From assembly GCA_965365275.1 (NCBI GenBank), contig CBDUBA010000010.1:3391-67390 (forward strand): DNA of 64,000 nucleotides, in the 5' to 3' direction. Below the pieces are notes generated by a model that ran no database searches, was not told the DNA's origin, and was given only the letters and a program-made list of their open reading frames with translations. Made by a program: the position numbers and the translations under genes. The DNA is from JAGTVG01 sp965365275. GTDB lineage: Bacteria > Bacteroidota > Bacteroidia > Cytophagales > Cyclobacteriaceae. Of this stretch, positions 43,610 to 53,272 are shown one piece after another (position 1 is the first letter of the stretch; the number at the start of each line of letters is the position of its first letter).

Positions 43610-46069
43610 ATGAGAAAATTTTTATGCTTGACGATTTCTTTATTTCTCTTTGGGAATAAAGTATGTGCTGAAGATGGTAACCTGGAAGGAAAGATCTATG
43701 ATCAAGGTTCAAATACTGGTTTACCAGGAGCGAATATTGCCATCGAGGGCCTTAATGACGGAACATTCAGTGATGGTTCCGGTTATTTTTTATTAAAGAA
43801 CCTTGAGTCCGGTAAAGTTGTATTAAAGATCAGCGTAATCGGGTATGAACCAATACGGAAAGAGGTTCAAATCGAACCCGGTAAGACGAGTAGCATTGAA
43901 ATTCCACTTATAGAATCTATAAAAGTACTTGATGGTGTGGTGGTGAACCGGGTTTCACTGGTTGCCGGAACTTCTGGCGTTAAGGACATAGTTGGATCGG
44001 CCCATTACTTGTCACCTATAGAGCTTAATAAGTTCAATAATACAGATGTCAATCGCATATTGAGAAATGTACCTGGGATAATCATACAGGAAGAAGATGG
44101 TTTTGGACTCAGACCCAATATCGGGATGCGGGGAACCGGTGTCGAAAGGAGTTCAAAGATCACCCTTATGGAAGACGGAATACTAGTCGCACCTGCACCC
44201 TATGCAGCACCCGCTGCGTATTACTTCCCGACGACCGGTAGAATGTCCGGGATAGAAATCCGAAAGGGCTCAAGCCAGATCAAATACGGTCCATATACTA
44301 CCGGTGGAGCGATCAATTTCAACAGCACCCCCATCCCAAATGAATTTGATGCCAATATAAATATGTTTGGGGGTTCTTATGGTTTTTATAATGTATTTGC
44401 AAATGCCGGAGCTTCGTTTAAAAATGTGGGATTTATGGTTGAATCCTTCCTCGCAAACAGCGATGGATTTAAAGAACTGGATAATGGAGGGAATACTGGG
44501 TTCAATACCCAGGATTATCTTGCTAAATTCAGAGTAAATTCCAATCCGGATGCCAAGGTATATCAATCCTTATCTTTAAAAGTAGGCTTCTCCAAAGAGA
44601 ATTCAAATGAAACCTATCTGGGCTTGACGGATGAAGATTTCAACGAGACGCCATACAGAAGGTACGCCGGTTCACAAAAGGATGAGATGATCAATGAGCA
44701 GAACCAGTGGCACATCCGGTATGCAGTTCAACCCACTAAATTCATGGATATTACAACAACAGTATACCGGAGCACTTTTGAGCGTAACTGGTATAAACTG
44801 GATAAGGTAAAGGCAAGTGATTCTACAGGGGATGTGAGTATTACCAGGATCCTGAACGATCCTGCCACATATTCTCAGGAAATGGATATAATTGAAGGGA
44901 CCAGCTCAGCAGTGGATGATGCTTTATCAGTGAAAGCGAATAACAGGGCCTATTTCCTGGAAGGAGTTGAATCCATTATTGGCTTGACCTTTCCGGGTGC
45001 CAGAGCAAACAATGAAATAGAACTGGGCATACGGCTCCATAGGGACCAGATGGATCGGTACCAGTGGGTAGATAAATATAGAATGCAGGAGGGTACCATG
45101 ATGCTGACAGATCCAGGCATTCCCGGAACGGAAAGTAATTATATCCTGGATGCTAAAGCCATTGCTTCCTTTATTCAATACACCCTGGAGATCAACAGAT
45201 TTAAGATCATCCCAGGCCTGAGGTACGAAAACATCAAGTACCATAAAGAAAATTTTGGTAAAAACGATCCGGATCGTTCAGGAGCTGATTTGTCCTATTC
45301 TGATCACCAGGTCGATATATTCATACCCGGTATTGGTATGGATTATACAATAACAGACAATATGTCCACTTTTCTCGGAATACATAAAGGATTCGCTCCT
45401 CCGGGCCTGAAGGAAGGAACCGATCCCGAGATCAGTGTTAATTATGAGGCTGGAATCAGGTATAGCTCACCTGTATTTTCGCTCCAGTCCGTATTTTATT
45501 ATAATGATTACCAGAACTTGCTTGGAGCAGATCTGGCATCCAGTGGCGGGAGCGGTTCAACAGACCAGTATAATGGAGGGGAATCAATAATATATGGTAT
45601 TGAATATGAAATGATGTATAATCCTCTGGGAAAATCGAGGACACCCTATGCCCTCCCAATCACCTTTAATTATACCTATACGAATGCCACCTTTCAGAAT
45701 GATTTCGAAAGTGAGTTTGATCCCTGGGGAAGTGTTCAGACAGGCGATGAGATACCGTATATCCCGAAACACCAGTTTGCATTCAATGTTAGTTTTGAGC
45801 ACCGGAAGTTTAATATTAATTACAGCTCAAAATTTGTAAGTGAGATGAGGACAGTCGCTGGTCAGGGTACACTATCTGATCCTGAAATGATTCCATCTTA
45901 TTATGTGGGGGATCTATCTGCGAATGTTACGCTCAACAAGTTCATCACCCTACAGGGTAGTGTATTTAATATTTTTAACAACGTATATGCTGTATCCAGG
46001 CGACCGGCCGGATTAAGACCGGGTATGCCCCTGAGTTTCCGGGCTGGCGTTAAGGTACATATTCATTAA
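43610..46069 (+). CDS. TonB-dependent outer-membrane receptor (FecA-like)
   Basis: The protein is 819 aa. A signal peptide (to about residue 20) is followed by a carboxypeptidase-D-like regulatory domain (LEGKIYDQGSNTGLPGANIAI, about 25-110), a plug domain with ILRNVPGIIIQEEDGFGLRP and IGMRGTGVERSSKITLMEDG, and a 22-strand barrel ending in an aromatic-rich C-terminus. The plug most resembles FecA-type ferric-citrate or siderophore receptors. It should take up an iron chelate or similar ligand driven by TonB. It is transcribed alone, with an operator-like dyad on its promoter, suggesting metal regulation. Confidence 0.92.
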   Translation: MRKFLCLTISLFLFGNKVCAEDGNLEGKIYDQGSNTGLPGANIAIEGLNDGTFSDGSGYFLLKNLESGKVVLKISVIGYEPIRKEVQIEPGKTSSIEIPLIESIKVLDGVVVNRVSLVAGTSGVKDIVGSAHYLSPIELNKFNNTDVNRILRNVPGIIIQEEDGFGLRPNIGMRGTGVERSSKITLMEDGILVAPAPYAAPAAYYFPTTGRMSGIEIRKGSSQIKYGPYTTGGAINFNSTPIPNEFDANINMFGGSYGFYNVFANAGASFKNVGFMVESFLANSDGFKELDNGGNTGFNTQDYLAKFRVNSNPDAKVYQSLSLKVGFSKENSNETYLGLTDEDFNETPYRRYAGSQKDEMINEQNQWHIRYAVQPTKFMDITTTVYRSTFERNWYKLDKVKASDSTGDVSITRILNDPATYSQEMDIIEGTSSAVDDALSVKANNRAYFLEGVESIIGLTFPGARANNEIELGIRLHRDQMDRYQWVDKYRMQEGTMMLTDPGIPGTESNYILDAKAIASFIQYTLEINRFKIIPGLRYENIKYHKENFGKNDPDRSGADLSYSDHQVDIFIPGIGMDYTITDNMSTFLGIHKGFAPPGLKEGTDPEISVNYEAGIRYSSPVFSLQSVFYYNDYQNLLGADLASSGGSGSTDQYNGGESIIYGIEYEMMYNPLGKSRTPYALPITFNYTYTNATFQNDFESEFDPWGSVQTGDEIPYIPKHQFAFNVSFEHRKFNINYSSKFVSEMRTVAGQGTLSDPEMIPSYYVGDLSANVTLNKFITLQGSVFNIFNNVYAVSRRPAGLRPGMPLSFRAGVKVHIH

Positions 46070-46488
46070 GAAGTTCAAGGATTCATTTTTTCCAAATCCC
46101 GGATAGTTAGCGATCTTCGGTTTAATGCTGAGCCTGATCAATACTTTCCGGATCCTTAAGGTACAGGTTAATTGATCTGTGCCTTTTTTTCTTTTGATCT
46201 GTTTAATTTATCATTCGGCCGGTAAACCTGTATTATTCCAGTTTCTTAGAATAAAACTGAAAAATTATAATCCTGCAAAATAAGAAAATGTCCTGATAAC
46301 CAATCCAATTAAATTATGGTGTTAAACCATTTACCATTATCATTAAAAAACTGTTTAGTATTGAGAATTCTAAATAAATGTCCTCTAAATTAAAATACCA
46401 TAAGATTTTTGTAGGAATCCTTGTTTTTCTGCCTAATAAATCGAAAATTATCGCAATTTTTTGGACCTATCACTAAAAATAAATTTTT
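46070..46488. other. Gene-free spacer with a terminator
   Basis: These 419 bp contain the receptor's terminator (46158-46190). The rest is AT-rich with no coding frame that I can support. The region just before the ACP start has TTTG and TAAATTTT elements, too loosely spaced to call a promoter. Confidence 0.45.
46158..46190 (+). terminator. Rho-independent terminator after the TonB receptor
   Basis: AAGGTACAG (46158-46166) pairs with CTGTGCCTT (46177-46185) with one G-U wobble, around a 10-nt loop, followed by a run of seven T. Confidence 0.8.
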
Positions 46489-46728
46489 ATGGAAAAGCAT
46501 GAAGTACAATCACGGGTAAAACAGGTGGTTTCCCGTGTATTAAAGATGGATGAAAGTGAAATTGCTGATGAGGCGAATTTTATCTTTGACCTGGGTGCAG
46601 ATTCGATGCAAAGCCTGGAACTGGTAGCAGGATTTGAAGAAGAATTCGATATTGAAATGGACCAGGACAAAGCCCTGGAGATCCAATCCATCGATGGAGC
46701 AGTTGAATTCATAGAAGGCTATTTATAA
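46489..46728 (+). CDS. Acyl carrier protein, specialised
   Basis: The protein is 79 aa, a four-helix acidic ACP. The phosphopantetheine serine is S39 in FDLGADSMQSLELV, where the residue after Ser is Met rather than the usual Leu of fatty-acid-synthesis ACPs. Helix II is acidic (ELVAGFEEEFDIEM). It is not next to fabF or fabD as the housekeeping ACP usually is, but 49 bp upstream of an ADP-forming acyl-CoA synthetase. It is probably dedicated to a particular acyl pathway. Confidence 0.92.
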   Translation: MEKHEVQSRVKQVVSRVLKMDESEIADEANFIFDLGADSMQSLELVAGFEEEFDIEMDQDKALEIQSIDGAVEFIEGYL

Positions 46729-46777
46729 TCCCTGATTCTTCAATTTTTTATTTCTTATCGATTTAAAATCAATTTTT

Positions 46778-48910
46778 ATGACATCCAGATTTGAGTTACA
46801 CCAGGAAAATCTGAAAAAGATTTTCAACCCGAAATCCGTGGCTATTGTCGGAGCTACCAAACTGAAGGGAACCGTACCCTATGATATCGTTGAAAATATT
46901 CTCAAAGCAGATTTTAACGGCCCCCTTTATCCGGTCAGCCCGCGCGAGAGGCATATTGCCAGTGTCAAGGCCTACAAGTATGTAATAGACATAGAAGATC
47001 CGGTTGATCTGGCTATTATCGTATTTCCAAGTGCTGTAGCACATATGGCCCTTGAGCAATGTGGTCAAAAGGGTATCAAGTCAGTGATCATTATCTCAGC
47101 TGGCTATAGAGAGATTGGTGAGAAAGGTATAGAACGCGAAGCACAGATCAAACAGATTGCTGAAAAGTACGATATATCTTTTATCGGGCCAAATTGCCTG
47201 GGCGTGATCAATACCGATCCGACCGTGAACCTGGATGCTTCCTTCGCCCGGCAAATGCCGGATCCTGGTAATATTGGTTTCCTGTCTCAGAGCGGTGCAC
47301 TCTGCACAGCAGTGTTGGATTATGCCCGTGCCAAGCATATCGGGTTTTCAAAATTCATAAGTTTTGGGAATAAAGCAGATATCAGTGAGATTGACCTGAT
47401 GTTTTATCTTATGAAGGATGAGCAGACAAAGGTGATACTCATGTACCTTGAAGAAGTAAGCGATGGAAAGGCCCTTATGGATGCAGCCCGGGAAGTAATA
47501 GCACAAAGTGGTAAACCAATATTGATCATAAAATCTGGTCGTACTTCAGAGGGAGCTTCAGCAGCTGCTTCCCATACCGGTTCCCTGGCGGGTAGTGATG
47601 AGATCTGTGATGCTGCATTTGAGCAAGCAGGCATCCTCCGTTGTGATAATATCGAGGAAATGTTCAACAAAGCCATGGCATTTGCCTATCAGCCGCCACC
47701 ACAGTCAAACCGTGTGGCAATTATCACCAATGCTGGTGGTCCGGGTGTTTTAACCACTGATGCAGCAGTCAAGGAAGGATTGGAGATAGCAAGATTTTCA
47801 GAAGAAACGACTAAACTCCTGAAAAGACATCTGCCATCCACAGCAAATATCAAGAATCCTGTGGACGTAATTGGTGATGCCCGCGCCGACAGGTATAATG
47901 CCGCCTTGACAGCCATTACCAATGATGACGCGGTAGATGGAATATTTGTGATCCTTACACCGCAGTCCATGACCAACATTGATGAAATAGCCGAAGAGAT
48001 TGTAAAAGTTGCTAAGGAAACCGATAAACCAATTTATACCTCTTTTATGGGAGAAGCGGATGTGGCTTCCGGGATTGATATTTTACTCAGGAACAAGATC
48101 CCGCATTACATTTTACCGGAATCCATGTGCAAGGCTTTTAAAAGCGATTATTGGTTTCATCATAAGATCAAAGGGCACCGTTTTAAACCGGTTAAAGTTG
48201 AGGATGTAAATAAGGATACTGCAGCAAAGGTACTGGAAGGAGCAGTTCAGTCGGGGAGAACAATACTTGAAGAAGATGAAGCGGAGATCATTCTGGGCGC
48301 GTATGGACTTCCTGTTCTCAAAGGTGGGCTGGCAAAATCTGCTGAAGAGGCGATTGAAGTGGCCAAAGAAATTGGATTTCCAGTGGCTATGAAGATCATG
48401 TCGGACGACATCATCCATAAATTTGATACTGGTGGGGTAATTCTTGATGTGGACAGTGAGGAAGATGTTTCCGCTAAATATCAGGAAATACTGGATAATG
48501 TCAAGGAAAAAGCACCCGATGCGCAAATCCGGGGGATATGGGTCACCCAGATGGCCCAAAAAGGAGAAGAGGTGATCCTGGGCATCAAAAGAGATGCAGC
48601 CTTTGGACCCGTGATCATGTTCGGACTGGGTGGTATATTTGTGGAGATTTTTAAGGATGTCAGATTCAGGGTAGCACCATTAGGAGAAACAGGTGCAAGG
48701 GAGATGATTGAAAGCATAAAGGGATATAAATTGCTTTCCGGCGCGAGGGGCAAGAATCCGGCTGATACAGATAGCCTTGTGGATTGTATTTACAGACTCT
48801 CCCAGCTTGCGGTAGACTTCCCTGAAATAAAGGAATTGGATGTTAATCCGATCATAGTATACGATGAGGGGAAAGGTTGTGCTGTTGTGGATGCAAAAAT
48901 CATGTTTTAA
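46778..48910 (+). CDS. ADP-forming acetyl/acyl-CoA synthetase, fused alpha-beta
   Basis: The protein is 710 aa. An N-terminal CoA-binding Rossmann domain (about 20-145, SVAIVGATKLKG) is followed by a succinyl-CoA-ligase-like flavodoxin domain with GFLSQSGAL and SHTGSLAGSDEI, whose H266 is the predicted phosphorylated histidine. A C-terminal ATP-grasp domain (about 475-710, GFPVAMKIMSDDIIHKFDTGG) completes the enzyme. It interconverts acyl-CoA + ADP + Pi with free acid + ATP + CoA. It lies between the ACP and DUF4954 genes with 49- and 15-bp gaps. Confidence 0.93.
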   Translation: MTSRFELHQENLKKIFNPKSVAIVGATKLKGTVPYDIVENILKADFNGPLYPVSPRERHIASVKAYKYVIDIEDPVDLAIIVFPSAVAHMALEQCGQKGIKSVIIISAGYREIGEKGIEREAQIKQIAEKYDISFIGPNCLGVINTDPTVNLDASFARQMPDPGNIGFLSQSGALCTAVLDYARAKHIGFSKFISFGNKADISEIDLMFYLMKDEQTKVILMYLEEVSDGKALMDAAREVIAQSGKPILIIKSGRTSEGASAAASHTGSLAGSDEICDAAFEQAGILRCDNIEEMFNKAMAFAYQPPPQSNRVAIITNAGGPGVLTTDAAVKEGLEIARFSEETTKLLKRHLPSTANIKNPVDVIGDARADRYNAALTAITNDDAVDGIFVILTPQSMTNIDEIAEEIVKVAKETDKPIYTSFMGEADVASGIDILLRNKIPHYILPESMCKAFKSDYWFHHKIKGHRFKPVKVEDVNKDTAAKVLEGAVQSGRTILEEDEAEIILGAYGLPVLKGGLAKSAEEAIEVAKEIGFPVAMKIMSDDIIHKFDTGGVILDVDSEEDVSAKYQEILDNVKEKAPDAQIRGIWVTQMAQKGEEVILGIKRDAAFGPVIMFGLGGIFVEIFKDVRFRVAPLGETGAREMIESIKGYKLLSGARGKNPADTDSLVDCIYRLSQLAVDFPEIKELDVNPIIVYDEGKGCAVVDAKIMF

Positions 48911-48925
48911 TTCAAGCGTAATCAG

Positions 48926-50908
48926 ATGGTATATCGAAAATTAACAAATGAGGAAATTTCAGGCCTTGAAAATCAGGGATGTACATCAAATAACTGGACA
49001 AGTATTGAAGTAAATGAACTGTTTGACATTAAAAACATCCATCATGTGGAATTTATCGGAACCTGCCGTCTGGGTTATGTTAACAAAATACGGATAAAAT
49101 CCGGTGATAAAGAATTTCAGGGTGGATTATATCATTCTGTCATACATAATTGCACATTAGAAGATGGAGTCCTTATCAGGAATGCACACCTAATTTCAAA
49201 TTATTATATTGAGTCGGATGTAATCATTGAAAACGTTAGTGAATTAGCAGTTGAAGGGGAATCTACATTCGGAAATGGGATAGAAATCGATGTCCTTAAT
49301 GAAGGCGGAGGAAGAGAATTACTATTATTTGACAGCCTTTCATCCCAGCTGGCATATCTCATGGTAATATATCGCCATGATGCTGCCTTAATTCAGGCGT
49401 TAAAAAGAGGAATAGAAAAATACAGTAAGGAAAGGAAGTCCGCAATCGGAAGGATCAGTTCAGGATCAAGGATCAGTAACTGTAATACCATTCGAAATGT
49501 ATTTATTGGCTCAAATGTGACCATAGAAGGAGCACAAGAGCTTAGGAATGGATCCGTAATTGGAGAAATCGGTACGACAACACTGGTGGGCAACGGCGTA
49601 ATAGCAAAGGATTTTATCATACAATCCGGTTCAATGGTAGATTCCGGGGCTTTGCTGGAGAAGACATTTGTGGGTCAGGGTGTGAAGATCGGCAAGCAGT
49701 TCTCAGCTGAGAATTCTCTTTTCTTTGCCAATTCGGAAGGATTCCACAGTGAGGCAGTCAGTGTATTTGGCGGTCCGTATACCGTAACGCATCACAGATC
49801 CACCTTATTGATTGCGGGGATGTACTCCTTTTTTAATGCAGGAAGCGGAACCAACCAGAGCAACCACATGTACAAACTAGGCCCACTCCACCAGGGAATT
49901 GTAGAACGGGGCTCAAAAACCGGCTCATTTTCCTACATGCTCTGGCCCTGTAAGGTAGGCGCATTCAGTGTGGTGATGGGAAAACATGGAGGTAATTTTG
50001 ATACATCCGATCTGCCATTTTCCTACCTGACTGTTGAGAATGAAAAAACCTTCCTGACACCAGCTATGAACCTGATCACGGTAGGTACAAGACGTGACAG
50101 TACTAAATGGCCGAATCGTGACCGGAGAAAAGGTAAAATAAAGCTTGACCTTATTCATTTTGATCTATTGAATCCTTTCGTTATGAATAAGGTGCTGAAT
50201 GGTATCGATATACTTACAGAGCTTTATGAGAAAACGCCTAAAGAACGGGAAATCGCCAACTATAAGGGCGTAAGGATCAAAAGGTTGATGCTCAAATCCT
50301 GTAAAAAATATTATGAAATGGCCTTATATATATTTCTGGGTGATCAGTTGCTTAGTCAGTTGGAAAAACTTGACACCCCGTATAAAATTGATTCCCTGAA
50401 AGGATTATTTACGAATACCGGTGCAGAACCTGAGACTGAGTGGGTGGATATGGCTGGCATGATCGTGCCTGGAGATAAATTAGCTGAGGTGATTTCAGAA
50501 ATAAAAACCATGAAGGACATTGATGTTGTGATGTTGGAAAACATACTTCAATCCTTATTTGATAATTATTTGAAATATACCTGGGAATTTGCCTGTGAGG
50601 TTCTGGATAAAAGATTTGAAATCGATAGAGATAATCTGAAAAAAGATGATCTTATGGAGATAATATCGAAGTGGAAAGAAAACAGCATCCGTTTGAATAA
50701 CATGATTTTATCTGATGCCAAAAAAGAATTTGATGCAAACAGTAAAATCGGTTTTGGACTGGGAGGCGATGAATCTGTTAAAAATGCTGATTTTGAGGAG
50801 GTAAGGGGTAATTACGAGGATAATTCTTTTGTCAAAGGATTGCACGAAGAAAATGCTGCCATCGAAGTGCGGGCTGAGGGTATGATCAAAAAACTGGAAG
50901 TATTATAA
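48926..50908 (+). CDS. DUF4954 family left-handed beta-helix protein
   Basis: The protein is 660 aa, without a signal peptide. Residues about 60-330 contain hexapeptide-like [LIV]-G-x repeats (GVLIRNAHLISNYYIESD, VFIGSNVTIEGAQELRNGSV, VGQGVKIGKQF), a left-handed parallel beta-helix like GlmU/LpxA-type acyltransferases. The region has conserved polar stretches such as NQSNHMYKLGPLHQG. A helical C-terminal half (about 400-660) follows. The family is annotated DUF4954; function is unknown. An acyl- or nucleotidyl-transfer role is inferred from the fold and the adjacent ACP and acyl-CoA synthetase. Confidence 0.87.
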   Translation: MVYRKLTNEEISGLENQGCTSNNWTSIEVNELFDIKNIHHVEFIGTCRLGYVNKIRIKSGDKEFQGGLYHSVIHNCTLEDGVLIRNAHLISNYYIESDVIIENVSELAVEGESTFGNGIEIDVLNEGGGRELLLFDSLSSQLAYLMVIYRHDAALIQALKRGIEKYSKERKSAIGRISSGSRISNCNTIRNVFIGSNVTIEGAQELRNGSVIGEIGTTTLVGNGVIAKDFIIQSGSMVDSGALLEKTFVGQGVKIGKQFSAENSLFFANSEGFHSEAVSVFGGPYTVTHHRSTLLIAGMYSFFNAGSGTNQSNHMYKLGPLHQGIVERGSKTGSFSYMLWPCKVGAFSVVMGKHGGNFDTSDLPFSYLTVENEKTFLTPAMNLITVGTRRDSTKWPNRDRRKGKIKLDLIHFDLLNPFVMNKVLNGIDILTELYEKTPKEREIANYKGVRIKRLMLKSCKKYYEMALYIFLGDQLLSQLEKLDTPYKIDSLKGLFTNTGAEPETEWVDMAGMIVPGDKLAEVISEIKTMKDIDVVMLENILQSLFDNYLKYTWEFACEVLDKRFEIDRDNLKKDDLMEIISKWKENSIRLNNMILSDAKKEFDANSKIGFGLGGDESVKNADFEEVRGNYEDNSFVKGLHEENAAIEVRAEGMIKKLEVL

Positions 50909-50944
50909 GAGTTCATTACTATTAAAATACAAATAACTAACGAC

Positions 50945-51046
50945 ATGGTCGATCCTGTATTTAAGAAGCTGAATATAATAACCATGAAAAGGAATCCCAG
51001 AATGGCCATGAGTAAATCCGGATTAAAAAAGTCAGGAAAGAACTAA
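50945..51046 (+). CDS. Possible 33-aa basic small protein
   Basis: An ATG at 50945 opens a 33-codon frame ending in TAA at 51044-51046. The peptide is strongly basic, with 9 Lys/Arg in 33 residues and only one acidic residue, and has no signal peptide or membrane segment. It lies 36 bp after DUF4954 on the same strand. I do not recognise it; it may be a chance frame. It is too short for routine gene calling, so it may be missed by other annotations. Confidence 0.25.
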   Translation: MVDPVFKKLNIITMKRNPRMAMSKSGLKKSGKN

Positions 51047-51066
51047 ACCCTAAATCCATACCAGCT

Positions 51067-51861
51067 TTAAAACTCGAATCCGATACGGGTATACCATCCT
51101 TTTGCATGTCCGTTGAAGATAGCCTGTTCGAATTCATGTTTCACGCCCCAGATACGGTATCCCAGCATGATCTGAAAAGTCCTGGTGATTTTCACATTAA
51201 CACCGCCAATAGCCTGGTAGCTTTGTTGTGAACCGAAAAAATTACCACCATAATCAGCATATAATCCCAATTCCAGCCGTTTTATCGGTTTGTAGGTAAA
51301 GTTCGTACCAACAACCGGATCTATCCAGAAGACAGAACGCTCCCCTTGAAGCTCAATATTACCTAAAATTTTTGATCTTCCTCCAATATCAAAATAAAGA
51401 AGTTTTACTCCCAGCAGGACATCCAGTTCAAATTTTCCCTCGTGAAGAATCCGGTACCCTCCGGACAGGTCCCCTGTAAAAAGACTGAAATTCATGACTA
51501 TATCCTGGAGTAAAAGTTCTAATGGAGTAATCGCTTCACTTTCCAGGATAAGAGAAGTAAAGTTGAATTGTGTCACAAATCTGCCGGTTCGATACTTTCC
51601 CGCCAGCATGGCAGCGAATTTTATGGAATTCCTTATATCCCTGAAACTTACATCAATTTCAAATTTCGGGGGTGGTGGGATTGGTAATTGTGTAGGTTGT
51701 GGGGGTCTTAGGATTTCGCCATTTAATCCTATATACCAGAAGTATGGGCTGATCCTGAAATGCCACTCATTCCAGGTTGTATCTTCCGGGTGCTTGTTCT
51801 TACCCTCTGAGGGTATAAGAACCATTGAAAACAAAAATATGAGTACTAATTTCCTGGTCAT
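51067..51861 (-). CDS. Outer-membrane beta-barrel protein, unknown function
   Basis: The protein is 264 aa. A signal peptide (MTRKLVLIFLFSMVLIPSEG) is followed by WHFRISPYFWYIGLNGEI, a Pro-rich segment (QPTQLPIPPPPKFEID) and alternating beta strands, ending in an aromatic C-terminal strand with F at the last position, as in barrel proteins recognised by BamA. The ISPYFW-GL-G opening is typical of a family of uncharacterised Gram-negative barrels. It is transcribed alone, convergent with the DUF4954 group. Confidence 0.8.
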   Translation of the reverse strand: MTRKLVLIFLFSMVLIPSEGKNKHPEDTTWNEWHFRISPYFWYIGLNGEILRPPQPTQLPIPPPPKFEIDVSFRDIRNSIKFAAMLAGKYRTGRFVTQFNFTSLILESEAITPLELLLQDIVMNFSLFTGDLSGGYRILHEGKFELDVLLGVKLLYFDIGGRSKILGNIELQGERSVFWIDPVVGTNFTYKPIKRLELGLYADYGGNFFGSQQSYQAIGGVNVKITRTFQIMLGYRIWGVKHEFEQAIFNGHAKGWYTRIGFEF

Positions 51862-52207
51862 AAATCTAAGTTCGATTTTAATATAAAAGCTAAATTTTTC
51901 AAAACGAACTCCCCCTAAATTTTGTATTTTTTCTACATTTTGTACTATTCTAATATGCCATGGATATATTTAACCTCCGACCTCTGTAATCAGCTGATAG
52001 GGCATGCTTAATGGCAATTTTTTATTAAAAAACCATCAAATTAAGGGTTACATAAATTGCTTTTAATCATATTAAAAAAAAATGCTTTCATTCAGTTGAA
52101 TTTTATAGATTATTTCATATTATTCTATTTATTAAGCACTATACCATCTTGAAATAATTTCAAACTGGATTTTAGTCATTATCAAAATATAAATAAACCG
52201 TACTACC
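51862..52207. other. AT-rich divergent spacer
   Basis: These 346 bp lie between the beta-barrel gene and the DnaB-C-like gene. I see no coding frame, hairpin with a T-run or clean promoter pattern. Both genes' promoters should be here. Confidence 0.4.
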
Positions 52208-53047
52208 ATGTTATATCAGGAAGGATTGAAAACTTTGAAAAAGGGACTTGAAAAAGGCATATCAAAAAATGATTTTTTAAAATCCGGTTTTAAGAAACTC
52301 GATAAGAAATATGGTGGGATCTTTAAAAAAGGCATTACTGTTGTTGCCGGAACCAATCAGGATGACCTGACAAATTTTGGTGTTTCCCTTTTGAAAAATA
52401 TTTCTCTGAATAAAGAAGTTTCTTCCTATTATATATCCTTTCATGATATTGAGATAGATATTGTAAAGAAAATCACCAGCGCCCTCCTTAAAATCAAAAT
52501 GAAAAATATAATTTCCGGCAAGCTTAAGAAAAAGGAACGGTCCAGGATAGAAAAACTGATTAAAAGCGATACCATATTCCCAACCTATATCATCAACAAC
52601 ATCAAGCAGGATACGGTCGAACTGACCTATATGGTAAAAAACCTGGTATTTGATAAACATCCTCATATCTTTATCCTGGATGGCCTGACGAATATCAATG
52701 GTACGGAAAATGAAAAAATGAAGTTGATAGAGTCCCTGAAATCTATTTCATACAATACCGGGGTGCCTTTTGTTCTGTTATATGAATTGAGTGAATCAGG
52801 GAAACATTATAGAAGCAACAGAACGCCTTTACAATTGGATTTTAATTCCAACCGGTATCTCAAGAGCATGAGTGATTCCATTATCTATCTATCAGATCCA
52901 ATATTCGATGAAATTAAAGATAAAAAGGGTAAAGCCGCCAAAGGTTTGGCAGAGCTGAGTATCAGAAAATCAAAATATGGTAAAACAGGTTCAGTAGCTT
53001 TAAAATACAAGACCAAATACTGTTTATTTGAGGATGTAACTAATTAA
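52208..53047 (+). CDS. Stand-alone DnaB-C-like protein with erased Walker A (pseudo-ATPase)
   Basis: The protein is 279 aa. Reading it against replicative helicase DnaB C-terminal domains shows the whole fold: FKKLDKKYGGIFKKGITVVA (about 28-47) for GFxxLDxxxGGxxxGDLxVxA, IFILDGLTNI (154-163) for Walker B, VLLYELSE (189-196) for the ALSQLNR segment, and AELSIRKSKYGKTGSVAL (248-265) for the AEIIIxKxRNGPxG segment. The Walker A position reads AGTNQDDLT (47-55) with no GKT, and the catalytic Glu of the SLEM motif is replaced around ISFHD (76-80). It has no N-terminal DnaB domain. It is predicted not to hydrolyse ATP; role unknown. Confidence 0.7.
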   Translation: MLYQEGLKTLKKGLEKGISKNDFLKSGFKKLDKKYGGIFKKGITVVAGTNQDDLTNFGVSLLKNISLNKEVSSYYISFHDIEIDIVKKITSALLKIKMKNIISGKLKKKERSRIEKLIKSDTIFPTYIINNIKQDTVELTYMVKNLVFDKHPHIFILDGLTNINGTENEKMKLIESLKSISYNTGVPFVLLYELSESGKHYRSNRTPLQLDFNSNRYLKSMSDSIIYLSDPIFDEIKDKKGKAAKGLAELSIRKSKYGKTGSVALKYKTKYCLFEDVTN

Positions 53048-53272
53048 CAATCTGATTAATCTCCCTGCTAAGAATTGTGCCTGCCATCTTCATTATAAAC
53101 AATTGCATTTTCTTGAAATCACATGTAATTAAATCATTAAGTCATTCCTTTCATATCTGAAAAATGCTCATATCTAAAAACAGAGCAGGCAGTAAAAAAG
53201 TAGTTTTGACATAGGATCATTAGCCCGAATTTCTTTAATTATATCTGCAATCTTTAATCAACATTTGGTGTC

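Noticed and set aside
48113..48559. 148-codon frame antisense to the acyl-CoA synthetase
   Set aside because: Shadow frame; no family features.
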